Below are positions 20,052 through 30,740 of a stretch of 64,000 nucleotides of DNA, in pieces. The first letter of the stretch is position 1. Each line of letters begins with the position of its first letter. The stretch comes from Branchipolynoe longqiensis. Taxonomy: Eukaryota; Annelida; Polychaeta; Phyllodocida; Polynoidae. The stretch covers positions 85,924,709 through 85,988,708 of the forward strand of contig CM059190.1 in assembly GCA_030323885.1 (NCBI GenBank). Reading direction: 5' to 3'. The notes beneath the pieces were generated by a model. It was given only the letters and a program-made list of their open reading frames with translations. It made no database searches and was not told where the DNA came from. A program made the position numbers and the translations under genes.

Positions 20052-20760
20052 TTATTATCGACAAAATATTTTGCTAGAACTTTTCGTGAAGGAAAATCTT
20101 TAAATGACACCTTCATCATTGAACCAGTACCAGTGTAATACAATATGATATATCACGCCTTCACAGTATTTCTGTGTTTTTGAAAAGAACCAGCAAACCC
20201 GACTGGTGACTGTGAAAATTGGCTCATTTCCCAAATACACCATGTTGAGCTGTCTGTATTTGGCCGTGAATTGATGTCGATAGATTATTAATACGTGTCT
20301 AGAGTGGACTGAGTAGCCGTCAAGCCAATGTTGACCTCGTTTTCGTCCATCCTCTTTTCTTTTCAGGCAATTGTTGTTCACTTTATTTTTACTAGATCAG
20401 AAACGCCCAGTTGACAAGATGGCTGCAGTCAGCGTCCCATTTTACACGTTGAACTAACAAGTAACATCTACGCATATAATTCGCAACAATGAAACGCCCA
20501 ATTCACTGCTTTAAAAATAATTTTAAAAAGATTGATTGATTGATTGGTGGCCGTGTCGGCAGCATAGGCCATATTCATGGCTAGAAATGTTTGTTTTTGT
20601 TCAAACCATCGCTTTTACATGTAAAAGCATACCAATCAATTTTAGGTCAATCAAAAAGTGTTTAATTAAATAATAATCCAACTTGTCTAGAACTAAAGGG
20701 GGAGGTTAACCCCGTTATTTTTTAAAATTTATATAATCAGTGATAGAGAGCTTCCTTTTT
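20052..20760. other. Non-coding, unassigned
   Basis: AT-rich, with an ATTG run near 20530-20550. Open frames are short and unrecognised. Confidence 0.5.
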
Positions 20761-20761
20761 G

Positions 20762-20884
20762 ATCGGACCAGACGAGTTGGTCGATTCGGTAGAGCGCAGG
20801 CGTCGCTTGCGGGAGATCGGTTCCTGGTCGAGTCAAACCAACGACATATAAAATTGATACGCTTCCTAGCCTGGCGCTCGGCTT
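20762..20884 (+). mobile_element. SINE-1 head B fragment fused to a TTAA-MITE end
   Basis: The head and box B region run to CCTGGCGCTCGGC, then the sequence switches to TTTAAAGTTGCATGGTCCG, a TTAA-MITE left end. The rest of the SINE body is missing. Confidence 0.75.
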
Positions 20885-21163
20885 TAAAGTTGCATGGTCC
20901 GATGAAACATCTTTTTTTCAAAGCCAAAACATTTACCTACATTTGATTTTATATATCCCACTTCGGTCCAGGTGCATTAACTAAGGCTTTGGGGAAGCAT
21001 ATGCAGAATAATCAGTAAATTTATTACCCTATCCATTTGGACACCTACTTTGAAACAGCCATCAGGCAGGGTGGTCACTCCCCAATTAGGTCAATCTCGT
21101 GACCTCATTAGTCTTGCCCCCATTCCCAGTACCATATATGGGATTAGCTAGGTTCCAGACTTA

Positions 21164-21438
21164 TGCCTAGTACACACCTCCCGTATAGGATTCGCGCACT
21201 AAAACTCGCGACTCGACCCGACCCGCTTAAAACTGAAAACGGGCCGATTCGTTTTTCGAATCGCGAATCGCAATCGTAAACGGCCGCCTTTAGCACTAAA
21301 AACTGAGTTTTATGCGCGAATTGCAATCGCTAGGTGTGCGCGGGGGGCGCACACATAGCGATTTTTGTGCGCGAAACGGGCAGTTTTTGATCGTAAACGG
21401 GAGGTGTGCGCGCACAAACGGTAGGTGTGTACCAGGCA
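21164..21438. mobile_element. MITE with TGCCNAGTACACACC ends
   Basis: The left end TGCCTAGTACACACCTCCCG is inverted at the right (GTAGGTGTGTACCAGGCA). Flanks read TTA and TAA. The interior is rich in CGCGAATCGC/GCGATT words. The same family is at 24133-24400 and 33357-33603. Confidence 0.85.
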
Positions 21439-21857
21439 TAACTACACATTAATAGGTCATTCCTCATCACATGACCATTGTGAGATGTGAATGTGGGCCA
21501 CATCAACAAGACTTTTGACAAGCTTGTATGCTAACAACAATTTGGAAAGTAAACAATTTAGCATTTATTTATTTTTTATATTTGTATTTATCTATCTATC
21601 TATCTATTTATTTTATTTTGTGTGGAAAGTGCACAATTTTTCACTGCAATACCCAAATATGAAATTTAGGGTATGCAAGACCTGCCCACCCATACACTAG
21701 TGTATTTTGTACAAAGTTTTAAGCCGAAATATGTCGATTTGGCAAATAATACATTTTTATGCCGACAAAATTATGAAAATTACACCATTTTTGTTGGTTT
21801 GTTGTTGGAAAGTACATACTTTTTGTGGGGAAGTACACCTTATTTTCCCACTGGAGT
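21439..21857. other. Non-coding with TTTA/TCTA run
   Basis: A TTTAT/ATCT-rich simple tract lies at about 21562-21620. No gene is recognised. Confidence 0.5.
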
Positions 21858-21918
21858 CCCGTCCTGATATGACCTTAGATGTTGCTAGGACGTAAAACAA
21901 CAACAAACAAACAATGAA
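21858..21918 (+). mobile_element. 61-bp SINE-1 tail insertion, imperfect TSD
   Basis: The segment runs CCCGTCCTGATATGACC through GTTGCTAGGACGTAAAAC to the CAAA tail. TCCCACTGGAGT before it resembles TCCCATTAGAGT after it (two differences), a plausible aged target duplication. Confidence 0.65.
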
Positions 21919-22204
21919 TCCCATTAGAGTACCCACATGGGAAATTTGCAGTAGGCAGGTCTGACACCATGAGGTGTGTCTTATCATCGCCATGCAGGGT
22001 TTTATATGTCATGTGGAGTTTCCCCCAAATCCCTCAGTTTTATATGACTAATGATAAGGTACACATACATCACACACAATGTCACAGATGTTTACTTGCC
22101 ACTGTTTACTTTCTCACGCCTAGATCAGTAGATGTATGTCCGAAGTAACGACCCAATGTCCCTGCCCTCCTGGTGATGGAGCGCGTTTTGCTAACACTGC
22201 ACCA

Positions 22205-22340
22205 CTGGTTGGTTGTTTGGCATCCTGGCAACTTCTAAGGTCATATCAGGACGGGTCCTGACTTGTGACAGTGCACACTCATGGTGACTTCATAGTTCTG
22301 CCCCACTGGGAGATCAGGCCACGGGTACCATTACCTGATG
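22205..22340 (-). mobile_element. SINE-1 3' half
   Basis: Tail and central domain only (GGCATCCTGGCAACTTCTAA to ACCATTACCTGATGA), 5'-truncated. Confidence 0.8.
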
Positions 22341-22877
22341 ACCTTCACACTTTTGCAATTTTTTTTAGATAAATGTATTAAGTTGACTATTATAATCTCC
22401 TATTCATTATTCCCGAGTCATTTGGATGAAACATGGCTAATTTTGGAGCAATTTGACCTGAAAGAACCCAAAATCATACAAAATGTTAATTTCGTTTGTT
22501 GGCACACTCCGGCGTAAAACTACAAAATACGCACAAACCGCATAGGTTCGCATGTCTGTGTTATTTATTCACAAGATTGCCAGGCCAACTGCTCAGTCAT
22601 ATATCATAGGAAACATCCCATAATATATTCATATTTAATACAAGATCCCACCCACCCACACACACACACACGGCCCCCACCACACTGCACTGTAGTCGGC
22701 TGCACTCACATCACCATTCAATGGAGCACTACATAGAGGCAGCCGTGGTAGGTTGACTGCATCAGGGAGCCTATGTGGTTCATTGACAGCACGCTGAACC
22801 AGAATGATAAGAGTGCCTCTTTAGGGTTCGAGTCCTTCTCCAGTTATGATGGCCTTTCCGAAAATTCAACCAATTTA
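22341..22877. other. Non-coding; SINE-4 fragment near 22750-22850
   Basis: GCATCAGGGAGCCTATGTGG and GGGTTCGAGTCC resemble a diverged SINE-4 head in plus orientation. The rest is unassigned, with a CA run near 22655. Confidence 0.5.
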
Positions 22878-23075
22878 CAGTAAAACCTCTCTAAATCGAC
22901 CGACCATGGGATCGACTTTAAATGGTTCATTTAGGGAGGTGGTACTGGTAGGTTTAGGGAGTTTTTAAAATCATTACAATGGCATTGTAAGGGGGATCAT
23001 TTGGGACCCAAATAAAGCGATCGATATAGGGGAGTGATTTATCTGTGGAGGTGGTCGGCTAAAGAGGTTTTACTC
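22878..23075. mobile_element. pogo/Tc1-like MITE, 198 bp, TA flanks
   Basis: CAGTAAAACCTCTCTAAATC and the inverse AAGAGGTTTTACTC form the ends, with TA at 22876-22877 and 23076-23077. It is in reverse orientation relative to 19812-20049, whose interior it shares. Confidence 0.9.
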
Positions 23076-23091
23076 TATATATGTGTATATA

Positions 23092-23644
23092 GAGTGAAAC
23101 CCCGTTATTACATGATCGTTGGTGTCCATACAACGTCATCGTGAAAACAGCAGGAGTCGCATTAAATCGGGGTTCTTCTTCTTCTTCGCCCGTTGTGGTG
23201 TCAGCGCCCACCCACACAAACACCTCCTCAGCCGTGTCGTAGATGAACGTGTCGCCTACCGCCCAACTTTGGGCATAGGCCACGAACAAGGGCTCTCCAG
23301 TTTTCCCGGTACTGGGCCTTGAGTTTCTTGTTTGTGATTCTGTAACATTGTTCTTTTTTCCGGGGTGGGGTTGTTGGCCCCATGCCCAACCCCCAGCAGT
23401 GGCTGCTCTTAGTCTGTCCTCTACCATGAGTCCTGCCCGGCTTGGTTAGACCTGCCAGGGGGCTAGCCCCCGCCATTATAGCTCTCATGGTCATGGAGGC
23501 ACACAAGCCTCCCCACCACAACAAGGTCGCAACACATTGGGGGGAAATCGGAGTTCAATGGATCATCGCATTATATATACACCCGCTGTTTTCGCGATGA
23601 CGTTGTATGAACCCCAACGATCGCGTTATAACAGGGTTTCACTG
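23092..23644. mobile_element. Second pogo/Tc1-like TIR element with foreign-looking interior
   Basis: GAGTGAAACCCCGTTATTAC at the left is matched inverted at the right (CAGTGAAACCCTGTTATAAC), flanked by TA. The arms extend about 60 bp with similarity (CGTCATCGTGAAAACAGC / GCTGTTTTCGCGATGACG). The interior is GC-rich and differs from other MITEs here. Confidence 0.8.
23173..23255 (-). pseudogene. Coding-like fragment, possibly gelsolin-repeat-derived
   Basis: Inside the TIR element, the minus strand can read GDTFIYDTAEEVFVWVG, followed by an acidic run. That pattern (hydrophobic-D-x-F/I-Y-D, then VWVG) recalls gelsolin/villin repeats. The upstream frame is different sequence and the downstream frame runs into the terminal repeat, so at most this is a captured exon scrap. 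I base this on pattern only; it could be chance. Confidence 0.25.
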
Positions 23645-23739
23645 TATTTACACACATGTACAAATGAGTTCAATTTTCGGAACCCCCCCCCCCCACACAC
23701 ACACACCACTAGATAAAAGATTCACCCAATACTTGCAGT

Positions 23740-24125
23740 AGGGGTGAATGAGAACGTAGTCTAAATACGGGTGAAAACATCTTTAGTATGGAACAGGAAG
23801 TGGAATCCTGTGTTCCAGTATCAAATGGCTACTTATATCGGCACAGAGTTGGTGAAATGGGAGAGAATGCAAAAAGACAAGATGGCGACCATAGAATGCT
23901 GTCAATTTCACATTTAAAGTCCATTAAACTACATGTTTTATTATATTTTTCAACCCAGAAGTAGCAGGCAGATATAAAGATATATATAAAGAATATATTT
24001 TGCTTCTTAAATTAAGAATTTTTGTGCTCATTTCATTTACCCAGCATGCAGATAATGTTCGCCAGCTTTGATGTAGGGTTGTTCTTCACTTCTACTCAGA
24101 CTACTGCAGTACGGGGTGAACCTTT
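23740..24125. repeat. R350 dispersed repeat
   Basis: Shares TAGTATGGAACAGGAAGTGG, AAGATGGCGACCATAGAATG and CTTAAATTAAGAATTTTTGT with the other copies. Short GGGTGAA motifs occur near both ends. Confidence 0.75.
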
Positions 24126-24132
24126 CATCTAA

Positions 24133-24400
24133 TGCCCAGTACACACCTACCGTTTGTGCGCACCCACCTACTGTATACGATCTAAAACTGCCCGTTTCGC
24201 GCACAAAAATCGCTAGGTGTGCACTCCCCGCGCACACCTAGCGATTGCGATTCGCGAATAAAACCTCAGTTTTAGGGCTAAAACGGGCCGATTACGATTG
24301 CGATTCGAAAAATGAATCGGCCCGTTTTCAGTTTTAAGCGAGTCGGGTCGAGTCGCGAGTTTTAGTGTGCGAATCCTATACGGTAGGTGTGTACCAGGCA
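24133..24400. mobile_element. MITE with TGCCCAGTACACACC ends
   Basis: TGCCCAGTACACACCTACCG is inverted as CGGTAGGTGTGTACCAGGCA. Flanks are TAA and TTA. The interior is inverted relative to the 21164 copy. Confidence 0.9.
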
Positions 24401-24779
24401 TTACACACCACTAACTTAAAATCACTCCTCTGTGGACGATAATTGGTGACACGTGTGCGCTGTGTGATTTATACAGCCGTGGGAAAGATTTAACCGGAGG
24501 CATATATAATGTACATAATTCCACACACACACAAAAAGAGACGTGCGTGGTGGGTTTATAAAAATTAAAAAAACAGAAACTGAGCTGTCGCCACCAATCT
24601 GTGCATGTCAAGTGAGTGGTGCAGTGAGTCATCAGTGTGCCTCAGCAGCCCCCCCCCCCCCCTTATCCTTCCCATCTCCCCCTCCTCACTCCAAGTCCAA
24701 CCTACACAACTTCAAATGTACCTTTTGGAAGGAGCAGAACGCACCCACAGTATCTCTCAATAAAACCACATTCATTGTA
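24401..24779. other. Non-coding with C-run
   Basis: Contains a C-run at 24650-24662. Open frames here are composition-driven; no domain. Confidence 0.5.
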
Positions 24780-25003
24780 CCCATGTTTCTTTCTCTCTCT
24801 ATCTCTCTATCTCTCTTTCTCTATCTGTCGCTCTCTCTGTCTCTCTCTGTCTCCCTCTGCCTCCCTCTCTCTCTCTCTTTCTCTTTTCTCTCTCTCTTTT
24901 CTCCTTCTTTCTTTCTTTCTTTTTCTTTCTTTCTTTCTTTTTCTCTTTCTTTCTTTCATTCTTTCTTTCTTTCTTTATTTCTTTCTTTCTTTCTTTCCTT
25001 ACA
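24780..25003. repeat. CT/CTTT microsatellite
   Basis: About 220 bp of TCTCTC grading into TTTC repeats on the plus strand. The long stop-free frames across it are low-complexity artefacts. Confidence 0.95.
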
Positions 25004-25173
25004 TAAATTCTGGTTTAGGACAACAAACATGAGCGTCCCGTGTCATGTGACCGGCTTGTGGGGGCCCCACACGGCAGGTAAAGGACGTGTGGGGAGGGTG
25101 CACCCAGAGCCGTGAGGCAGCGTTCTGCAGCCCGGGTGAATGGACCGCACCCTTCTCACAAAAAAAGACAAAG

Positions 25174-25850
25174 CTTGTTTGTTTGTTGTTGTTTTACGTC
25201 CTAGCAACATCTATGTGGTGTTCTCTGTGGTGGAGTGGTTAGAGTGTCTAACTTTTTTCTAGGTCAGACTCCTAATCGGAAGGTCAGTGGTTCGATTCCA
25301 TGCCCCCCCCCCACCTCTGCCAATTTGGATTTCCACCACTGTGTATAACTTACAGTGTCATCAAAGGCCAGTTGCTCTCATACCATGTCTATGTGGTGTG
25401 GGAGGTTAAAAATCCCTTGGGTCGGTAAAAGTGTAGGCTTGGGCTTTCTATCGACAAACTGTCTAATGGTGAAAAGAAGTCTATTCAGACTTATCCATGA
25501 TAGGCAGTATAAATCTTCAAGAAAAAAGAAAAAAAAGGTCATATCAGGATGGGTACTGACTTGTGACAGTGCACGCTCATAGCGACGTTTATAGTGCTGC
25601 CCCACTGGGACACCAGGCCACCAGCACCATGACCTGAATTCCCACTCAGTCACATTATCCTGACACTGAGCCAACCATTCCTTGACCTATCCTAATAATG
25701 CTGAGCGCCAGGCTAGGAAGCGACAAGTATCAATTTTTAAGTCATTGGTTTGACTCGACCAGGATTCGAACCCTCTTTCATGGGTTCGGATCTCCCCATC
25801 TCCCAAAACAGGAGACGGACGCTCTTCTCATTCGACCCGTCTGGTGAAAA
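25174..25850 (-). mobile_element. SINE-1 copy split by a SINE-2
   Basis: The SINE-1 tail (25177-25212) and remainder (25535-25850, ending in head A GACGGACGCTCTTCTCATTC) are interrupted between ACATCT and AAGGTC by a SINE-2. Confidence 0.9.
25213..25534 (+). mobile_element. SINE-2 copy nested in SINE-1
   Basis: Head TGGTGGAGTGGTTAGAG, box B GGTTCGATTCC near 25290, the same body as 742-1056, and an A-rich tail. No clear target duplication because the A tail merges with the host AA. Confidence 0.9.
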
Positions 25851-25873
25851 GACAAAGCAAAGAAAACCAAAAT

Positions 25874-25905
<32 letters not shown>

Positions 25906-26030
25906 GGGAGAGACACTATACCCGCGTTCCCCCGGGTCGAGCTCAACAGTCGAGTGTGTATGTGTATGTGTGTGTGTGTTTGTGTGTATTAGATAGTGTG
26001 TGTATGAGATAGTGTGTGTAAGCGTGTTGG

Positions 26031-26066
<36 letters not shown>

Positions 26067-26168
26067 ACATGGGTGCATGCGTAGGCGTGTTGAGGGGCAC
26101 GTGTACATGTGTATGGAGGGGGGGGGGCGAATGTATGCGTTGAGGATGTAGGTATTTTTAGTGGTTGG

Positions 26169-26204
<36 letters not shown>

Positions 26205-26228
26205 GATTTTAGCATTGAGGCACTGGTC
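25851..26228. repeat. G-runs and microsatellites
   Basis: Pure G-runs at 25874-25904 (31) and 26033-26064 (32), a GT tract between them, a shorter G-run near 26120, and an ATT run at 26171-26203. No gene. Confidence 0.95.
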
Positions 26229-27010
26229 TTATGGGGCTGTCACACTACGACGTAACGACGTCAACGTAGGGAGAACGTGAAGAACGTTGAACTTCTCGGC
26301 GTAGTATGCAAATTTGGGCAGAAGTTGAACGTGGATGCAGCGTAGTGGACGAGAGCGTAACGTTGGTAAAGCGTAGTGATACCGTCAATCCCCGAGAGAG
26401 GACAACGTCACTACGTTCACGGAACGTTATGAACGTTATTCCATCGCCAGAAGAACGTTACATGACGTTAGCTATGTCGTGACACGTTGAACGTACGTTG
26501 AATGCACGTTCTCCTGACGTTCTCCTGACGTTCTCCTGACGTTCTCCTGACGTTCCCATTAAGCCTCGTAGGCTTTTGCACTTGGTTTAATGTGGGTCAA
26601 CGTAGTGGAACGTAGTTGAACGTAGTGAGCAGCGTTGAAATAACGTCCATTTAACGTCATTGACGTTCACTGAACGTGAACAGAACGTACGGCGAACGTA
26701 AACCCTTACGTTCGACCTACGTCGAAAGTTTTGAACATGTCCAAAACCTTGACGCAACTCGACGTAACACGACGTAATGTGACGTAGCTCGACGTCATTC
26801 TAACGTCATTCTGACGTCATCATGACGTAACCCAACGTCATGACGAAAAATGCCCACGTTAGGCTCACGTTGGCTCGTTACGTCGTAGTGTGACAGGGGT
26901 ATTACAGCCGTAGTATAGTTAATACATCTACCTACAATTTAATATTATTATATTATTGATCTTAGCATTGAGCCAATGGTCTTACGGCCATAGTATAGAT
27001 TATACACCTA
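26205..27010. repeat. Tandem-duplicated host segment interrupted by a MITE
   Basis: TTAGCATTGAGGCACTGGTC (26211-26230) continues after the MITE as CAGCCGTAGTATAGTTAATA. The same unit recurs uninterrupted at about 26955-27010, supplying an empty-site reference. Confidence 0.8.
26232..26901. mobile_element. PIF/Harbinger-like MITE with TTA duplication
   Basis: Ends TGGGGCTGTCACACTACGAC / rc TACCCCTGTCACACTACGAC, with direct TTA at 26229-26231 and 26902-26904. The 670-bp interior is dense in AACGT/ACGTT/GACGT words, including a CTGACGTTCTC tandem near 26505-26555. Confidence 0.92.
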
Positions 27011-27109
27011 CGCACATCTTAAAAGTAGTTTTGTACACAGCTAACATAATAAAGACATTGTGAACACATACAGTGGTGCATCGTCCAAGTCTAATAAATG
27101 CAACTTAAG
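27011..27109. other. Short unassigned stretch
   Basis: Nothing recognisable. Confidence 0.4.
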
Positions 27110-27512
27110 TGGGTTTTACTATGACTACCACTACTACCACCACTACGATTACCACAACCATTACCACTACAATTACCATTGCCACTACCATTAGCATTAC
27201 CACTACCATTGACATTACCACTACCATTACCATCACCACTACCATTGCCATTACCATTACCATTACCACTACCATTGTCACTACCATTGTCATTGCCATT
27301 ACCATTACCAATACCATTGCCATTACCACAACCATTACCAATACCATCACCACTACCATTGGCACTACCATGACCATTGCCACTACCACTACCATTACCA
27401 TTACCACTACTAGTACTATTTACTACTACTACTACTACTACTAATAATAATAATAGGTTTGACTAATATTTTCTAATTCTAATTTTTATTAAAGATCTAC
27501 TAGTATCACTGG

Positions 27513-27561
<49 letters not shown>

Positions 27562-27570
27562 ACTACGAAT
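27110..27570. repeat. ACCATT-type, TAC/TAA and GAT microsatellites
   Basis: ACCACTACCATT hexamer-like units cover 27118-27412. TAC and TAA runs follow to 27455, and a pure GAT/TGA run is at about 27510-27560. Stop-free frames here are artefacts. Confidence 0.95.
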
Positions 27571-27870
27571 AATAGTAATAATAACAATAATATTAATAAT
27601 TTTGTAAACCAATAACAGCCACTGCTATTACTGCTAATAATGCATTTTTCCAAATGAATTATCACACCAAAGACCTATCCAGGTCCGTCTGGGGCTGTGA
27701 AAAAGATAGTGTTTTCTGGGCATCTGGCCGTGGCGGGAGGAAACTGGGGCAACATGGCGCCGGGAGGTGGGTGGTGACAACACAGGAGCCGGAAGAGCGC
27801 GGTCCGGTTAGCGTCATAGACAGCAGGTAGCAACGTGGGACGGGCACAGGAATAACAATAACCTGCAACC
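27571..27870. other. Non-coding, unassigned
   Basis: Includes AT-rich then GC-richer sequence before the minisatellite. No gene. Confidence 0.5.
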
Positions 27871-28330
27871 AGCATGCCATGGGAGATACCCAGCATGCCA
27901 TAGGAGGAGATACCCATCATGCCATAGGAGACACCCAGCATGCCATAGGAGATACCCAGCATGCCATAGGAGACACCCAGCATGCCATAGGAGATACCCA
28001 GCATGCCACAGGAGATAACCAGCATGCCATAGGAGATACCCAGCATGCCATAGGAGATACCCAGCATGCCATAGGAGATACCCAACATGCCATGGGAGAT
28101 ACCCAGCATGATATAGGAGATACCCAGCATGCCATAGGAGATACCCAGCATGCCATAGGAGATACCCAGCATGATATAGGAGATACCCAGCATGCCATAG
28201 GAGATACCCAGCATGCCATAGGAGATAACCAGCATGCCATAGGAGGAGATACCCAGCATGTCAACCAAGAAGCGACGCCATATAAGGAGATACCCAGCAT
28301 GCTATAGAAGGGGCATCTCAACATGGGAGG
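27871..28330. repeat. 21-bp minisatellite, about 20 units
   Basis: Unit AGCATGCCATAGGAGATACCC, with variants such as ATGATATAGG and extra GGA triplets. Seven-codon periodicity produces long artefactual frames on both strands. Confidence 0.95.
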
Positions 28331-28848
28331 GTAATGGAATAATAATAGCGAACACCCAGCATGCCATTCATATAAGGAGATAGACAACATGCCATAGAAG
28401 GAGAACTGTCACCTCAACGTGCCAGGGAAATGGAATAATGATAGCCAACAATAATGATAGCCAACAATAATGATAGCCAACACCCAGCATGCCATCCATA
28501 AGGAGATAGCCAGTATGCCATATGAGGAAAAATGTCGACTCAGCATGGTAGGGTAATGGAATAATGATAGCGACAATAATGATAGCCAATACCCAGCATA
28601 CAATATAAGGAGATAGCCAGTATGCCATATGAGGAAAAATGTCGACTCAGCATGGTAGGGTAATAGAATAATAATAGCCGACAATAATGATAGCCAATAC
28701 TCAGCATACAATATAAGGAGATAGCCAGTATGCCATATGAGGAAAAATGTCGACTCAGCATGGTAGGGTAATGGAATAATGATAGCCGACAATAATGATA
28801 TCCAATACCAAGCATACAATATAAGGAGAGGCCCATGGTAGAGGAGAC
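28331..28848. repeat. 108-bp higher-order repeat derived from the 21-bp unit
   Basis: GGAGATAGCCAGTATGCCAT recurs at 28502, 28609 and 28717 with high similarity. Units keep CAGCAT.../GGAGATA... words of the 21-bp repeat plus CAATAATGATAGCC blocks, so the array seems to have grown by amplifying a larger unit. Confidence 0.9.
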
Positions 28849-28850
28849 CA

Positions 28851-29190
28851 GACGGGATGGCCGAATGAGTTAGAGCGTCCGTCTCCCGGGCTGGTAGATC
28901 GTGGGTTCGAGTCCCGGTCGAGTCAAACCAATGACTTTAAAATTGATACTTTTCGCTTCCTAGCCAGGCGCTCGGCATTATTAGGATAGGGCAAGGACTG
29001 GTGTGCTGAGTGTCAGAATAATGTGACTGAGTGGGATACCAGGTCATGGTGCCGGCGGCCTGGTTTCCCAGTGGGACAGCACTATAAAGTCGCCATGAGT
29101 GCGCACTGTCACAAGTCGGTACCCGTCCTTATATGACCTTAGATGTTGCTAGGACGTAAAAAAAACAAAAACAAACAAACAACAAACAAA
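28851..29190 (+). mobile_element. SINE-1 copy, head A, best preserved
   Basis: The head starts GACGGGATGGCCGAATGAGT, with a box A-like element at 28858-28869, perfect box B GGTTCGAGTCC at 28904-28914, the complete body, and tail GATGTTGCTAGGACGTAAAA with a CAAA run. The minisatellite resumes after it, so it inserted into the array. Confidence 0.95.
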
Positions 29191-29284
29191 CTGGTACCAT
29201 AGAAGGGTCATCTCAACATGGGTGGGCAATGAAATAATGATAGCCAAAACCCAACGTGCCATAGAAGGAGATACCCAGCATGCT
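29191..29284. repeat. Minisatellite remnant beyond the SINE
   Basis: CATAGAAGGGTCATCTCAAC and GGAGATACCCAGCATGC continue the 108-bp/21-bp array interrupted by the SINE-1. Confidence 0.8.
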
Positions 29285-29625
29285 TTAGTAATTGTTTTAG
29301 TATGAGACAGAAAGTGGAATTCCTGGTTCCAGTATCAAATGGCTATTTATATCGGCACATAGTTGGTGAAATGAGAGATAATGCAAAAAGACAAGATGGC
29401 AACTATAGAATGCTGTCGATTTCACTTTTGAAGTTCATTAAACTACATGTTTTATTATATTTTTCAACTCAAAACTAGTGGGTAAATATCAAGATGTATA
29501 TGAAGAATACATTTTGCTTCTTAATTTAAGAATTTATTTTCTCATTTCATTTACTCAACCATTTGCCACTTTTTCTAATGTGTTGTTTTTCACCCCTGCT
29601 GCAAGTACGGGGGTGAATCCTTTAT
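29285..29625. repeat. R350 dispersed repeat
   Basis: Matches 23740-24125 in the same orientation (AGTATGAGACAGAAAGTGGA, AGACAAGATGGCAACTATAG, ACTACATGTTTTATTATATT). Confidence 0.75.
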
Positions 29626-30020
29626 TTAGTTTGAAGAGAGTCAGTTTAGACAAATAATAAGAGATAAATGACAAACTAACCCACGAATAGAGAGTCTATT
29701 AAAGAGAGCAGGTCTCCGCGTATTACGTCAGCGAACCAGACACCCCCAAATATGTATTTACCAAATGTCTAGCGGTAGCTGCTTTCGATATTTAATTTAA
29801 CCGGTAATTTCTCAGTAAGACGTTGTCCAGAGACCCAGTGCCCTATATTATCGCCCACTCTGTCTAAATTTTCGTCTGGTGCCCACCAATGTCGGCTGCT
29901 GCCCGAACAAATTGACTAACAATGGCCGTGTCACGTAATGCAATCCCTACACGCACACTGCCACACAGGCCTGACGATATGGACCCCCCCCCCCACCCCT
30001 AACCCCACCCCCACACCTTA
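29626..30020. other. Non-coding, unassigned
   Basis: Unique-looking sequence with a C-run near 29983-29992. No gene. Confidence 0.5.
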
Positions 30021-30740
30021 TTACCTCGACCTTCTCTTCATAACCACCACCCACATCACCTTCACCTCAAGTGGAAGACAAACTACCAACAAGTATACAC
30101 CTGAGTCAGAGCACACTTTGTCCTAAGTTTAAAGTTGCATTTACCTCGACCTTCTCTTCATAACCACCACCCACATCACCTTCACCTCAAGAGGAAGACA
30201 AACTTACCAACAAGTATACACTGAGTCAGAGCACACTTTGTCCTAAGTTTAAAGTTGCATTTACCCCGACCTTCTCTTCATAACCACCACCCACATCACC
30301 TTCACCTCAAGTGGAAGACAAACTACCAACAGTATACACCTGAGTCAGAGCACACTTTGTCCTAAGTTTAAAGTTGCATTTACCTCGACCTTCTCTTCAT
30401 AACCACCACCCACATCACCTTCACCTCAAGTGGAAGACAAACTACCAACAAGTATACACCTGAGTCAGAGCACACTTTGTCCTAAGTTTAAAGTTGCATT
30501 TACCCCGACCTTCTCTTCATAACCACCACCCACATCACCTTCACCTCAAGTGGAAGACAAACTACCAACAAGTATACACCTGAGTCAGAGCACACTTTGT
30601 CTTAAGTTTAAAGTTGCATTTACCCCGACCTTCTCTTCATAACCACCACCCACATCACCTTCACCTCAAGTGGAAGACAAACTACCAACAAGTATACACC
30701 TGAGTCAGAGCACACTTTGTCTTAAGTTTTAAAGTTGCAT
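30021..30740. repeat. 120-bp satellite, six units
   Basis: TTACCTCGACCTTCTCTTCA recurs at 30021, 30141, 30261, 30380, 30500 and 30620 with few differences. Each junction contains AAGTTTAAAGTTGCAT, and the last unit runs into a TTAA-MITE left end. Confidence 0.95.

Noticed and set aside
24543..25115. Leucine/serine-rich ORF resembling a membrane protein
   Set aside because: CT-rich microsatellite translation.
27105..28390. Repeat-protein-like ORFs (HAIGDTQ and similar)
   Set aside because: ACCATT microsatellite and 21-bp minisatellite with codon-multiple periods; open on both strands.
28851..28930. Functional tRNA gene
   Set aside because: A and B boxes are present, but the sequence continues into a SINE body repeated about 30 times and no full cloverleaf is evident.
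30021..30740. CRISPR-like array
   Set aside because: Whole 120-bp units are identical, with no unique spacers; eukaryotic satellite.
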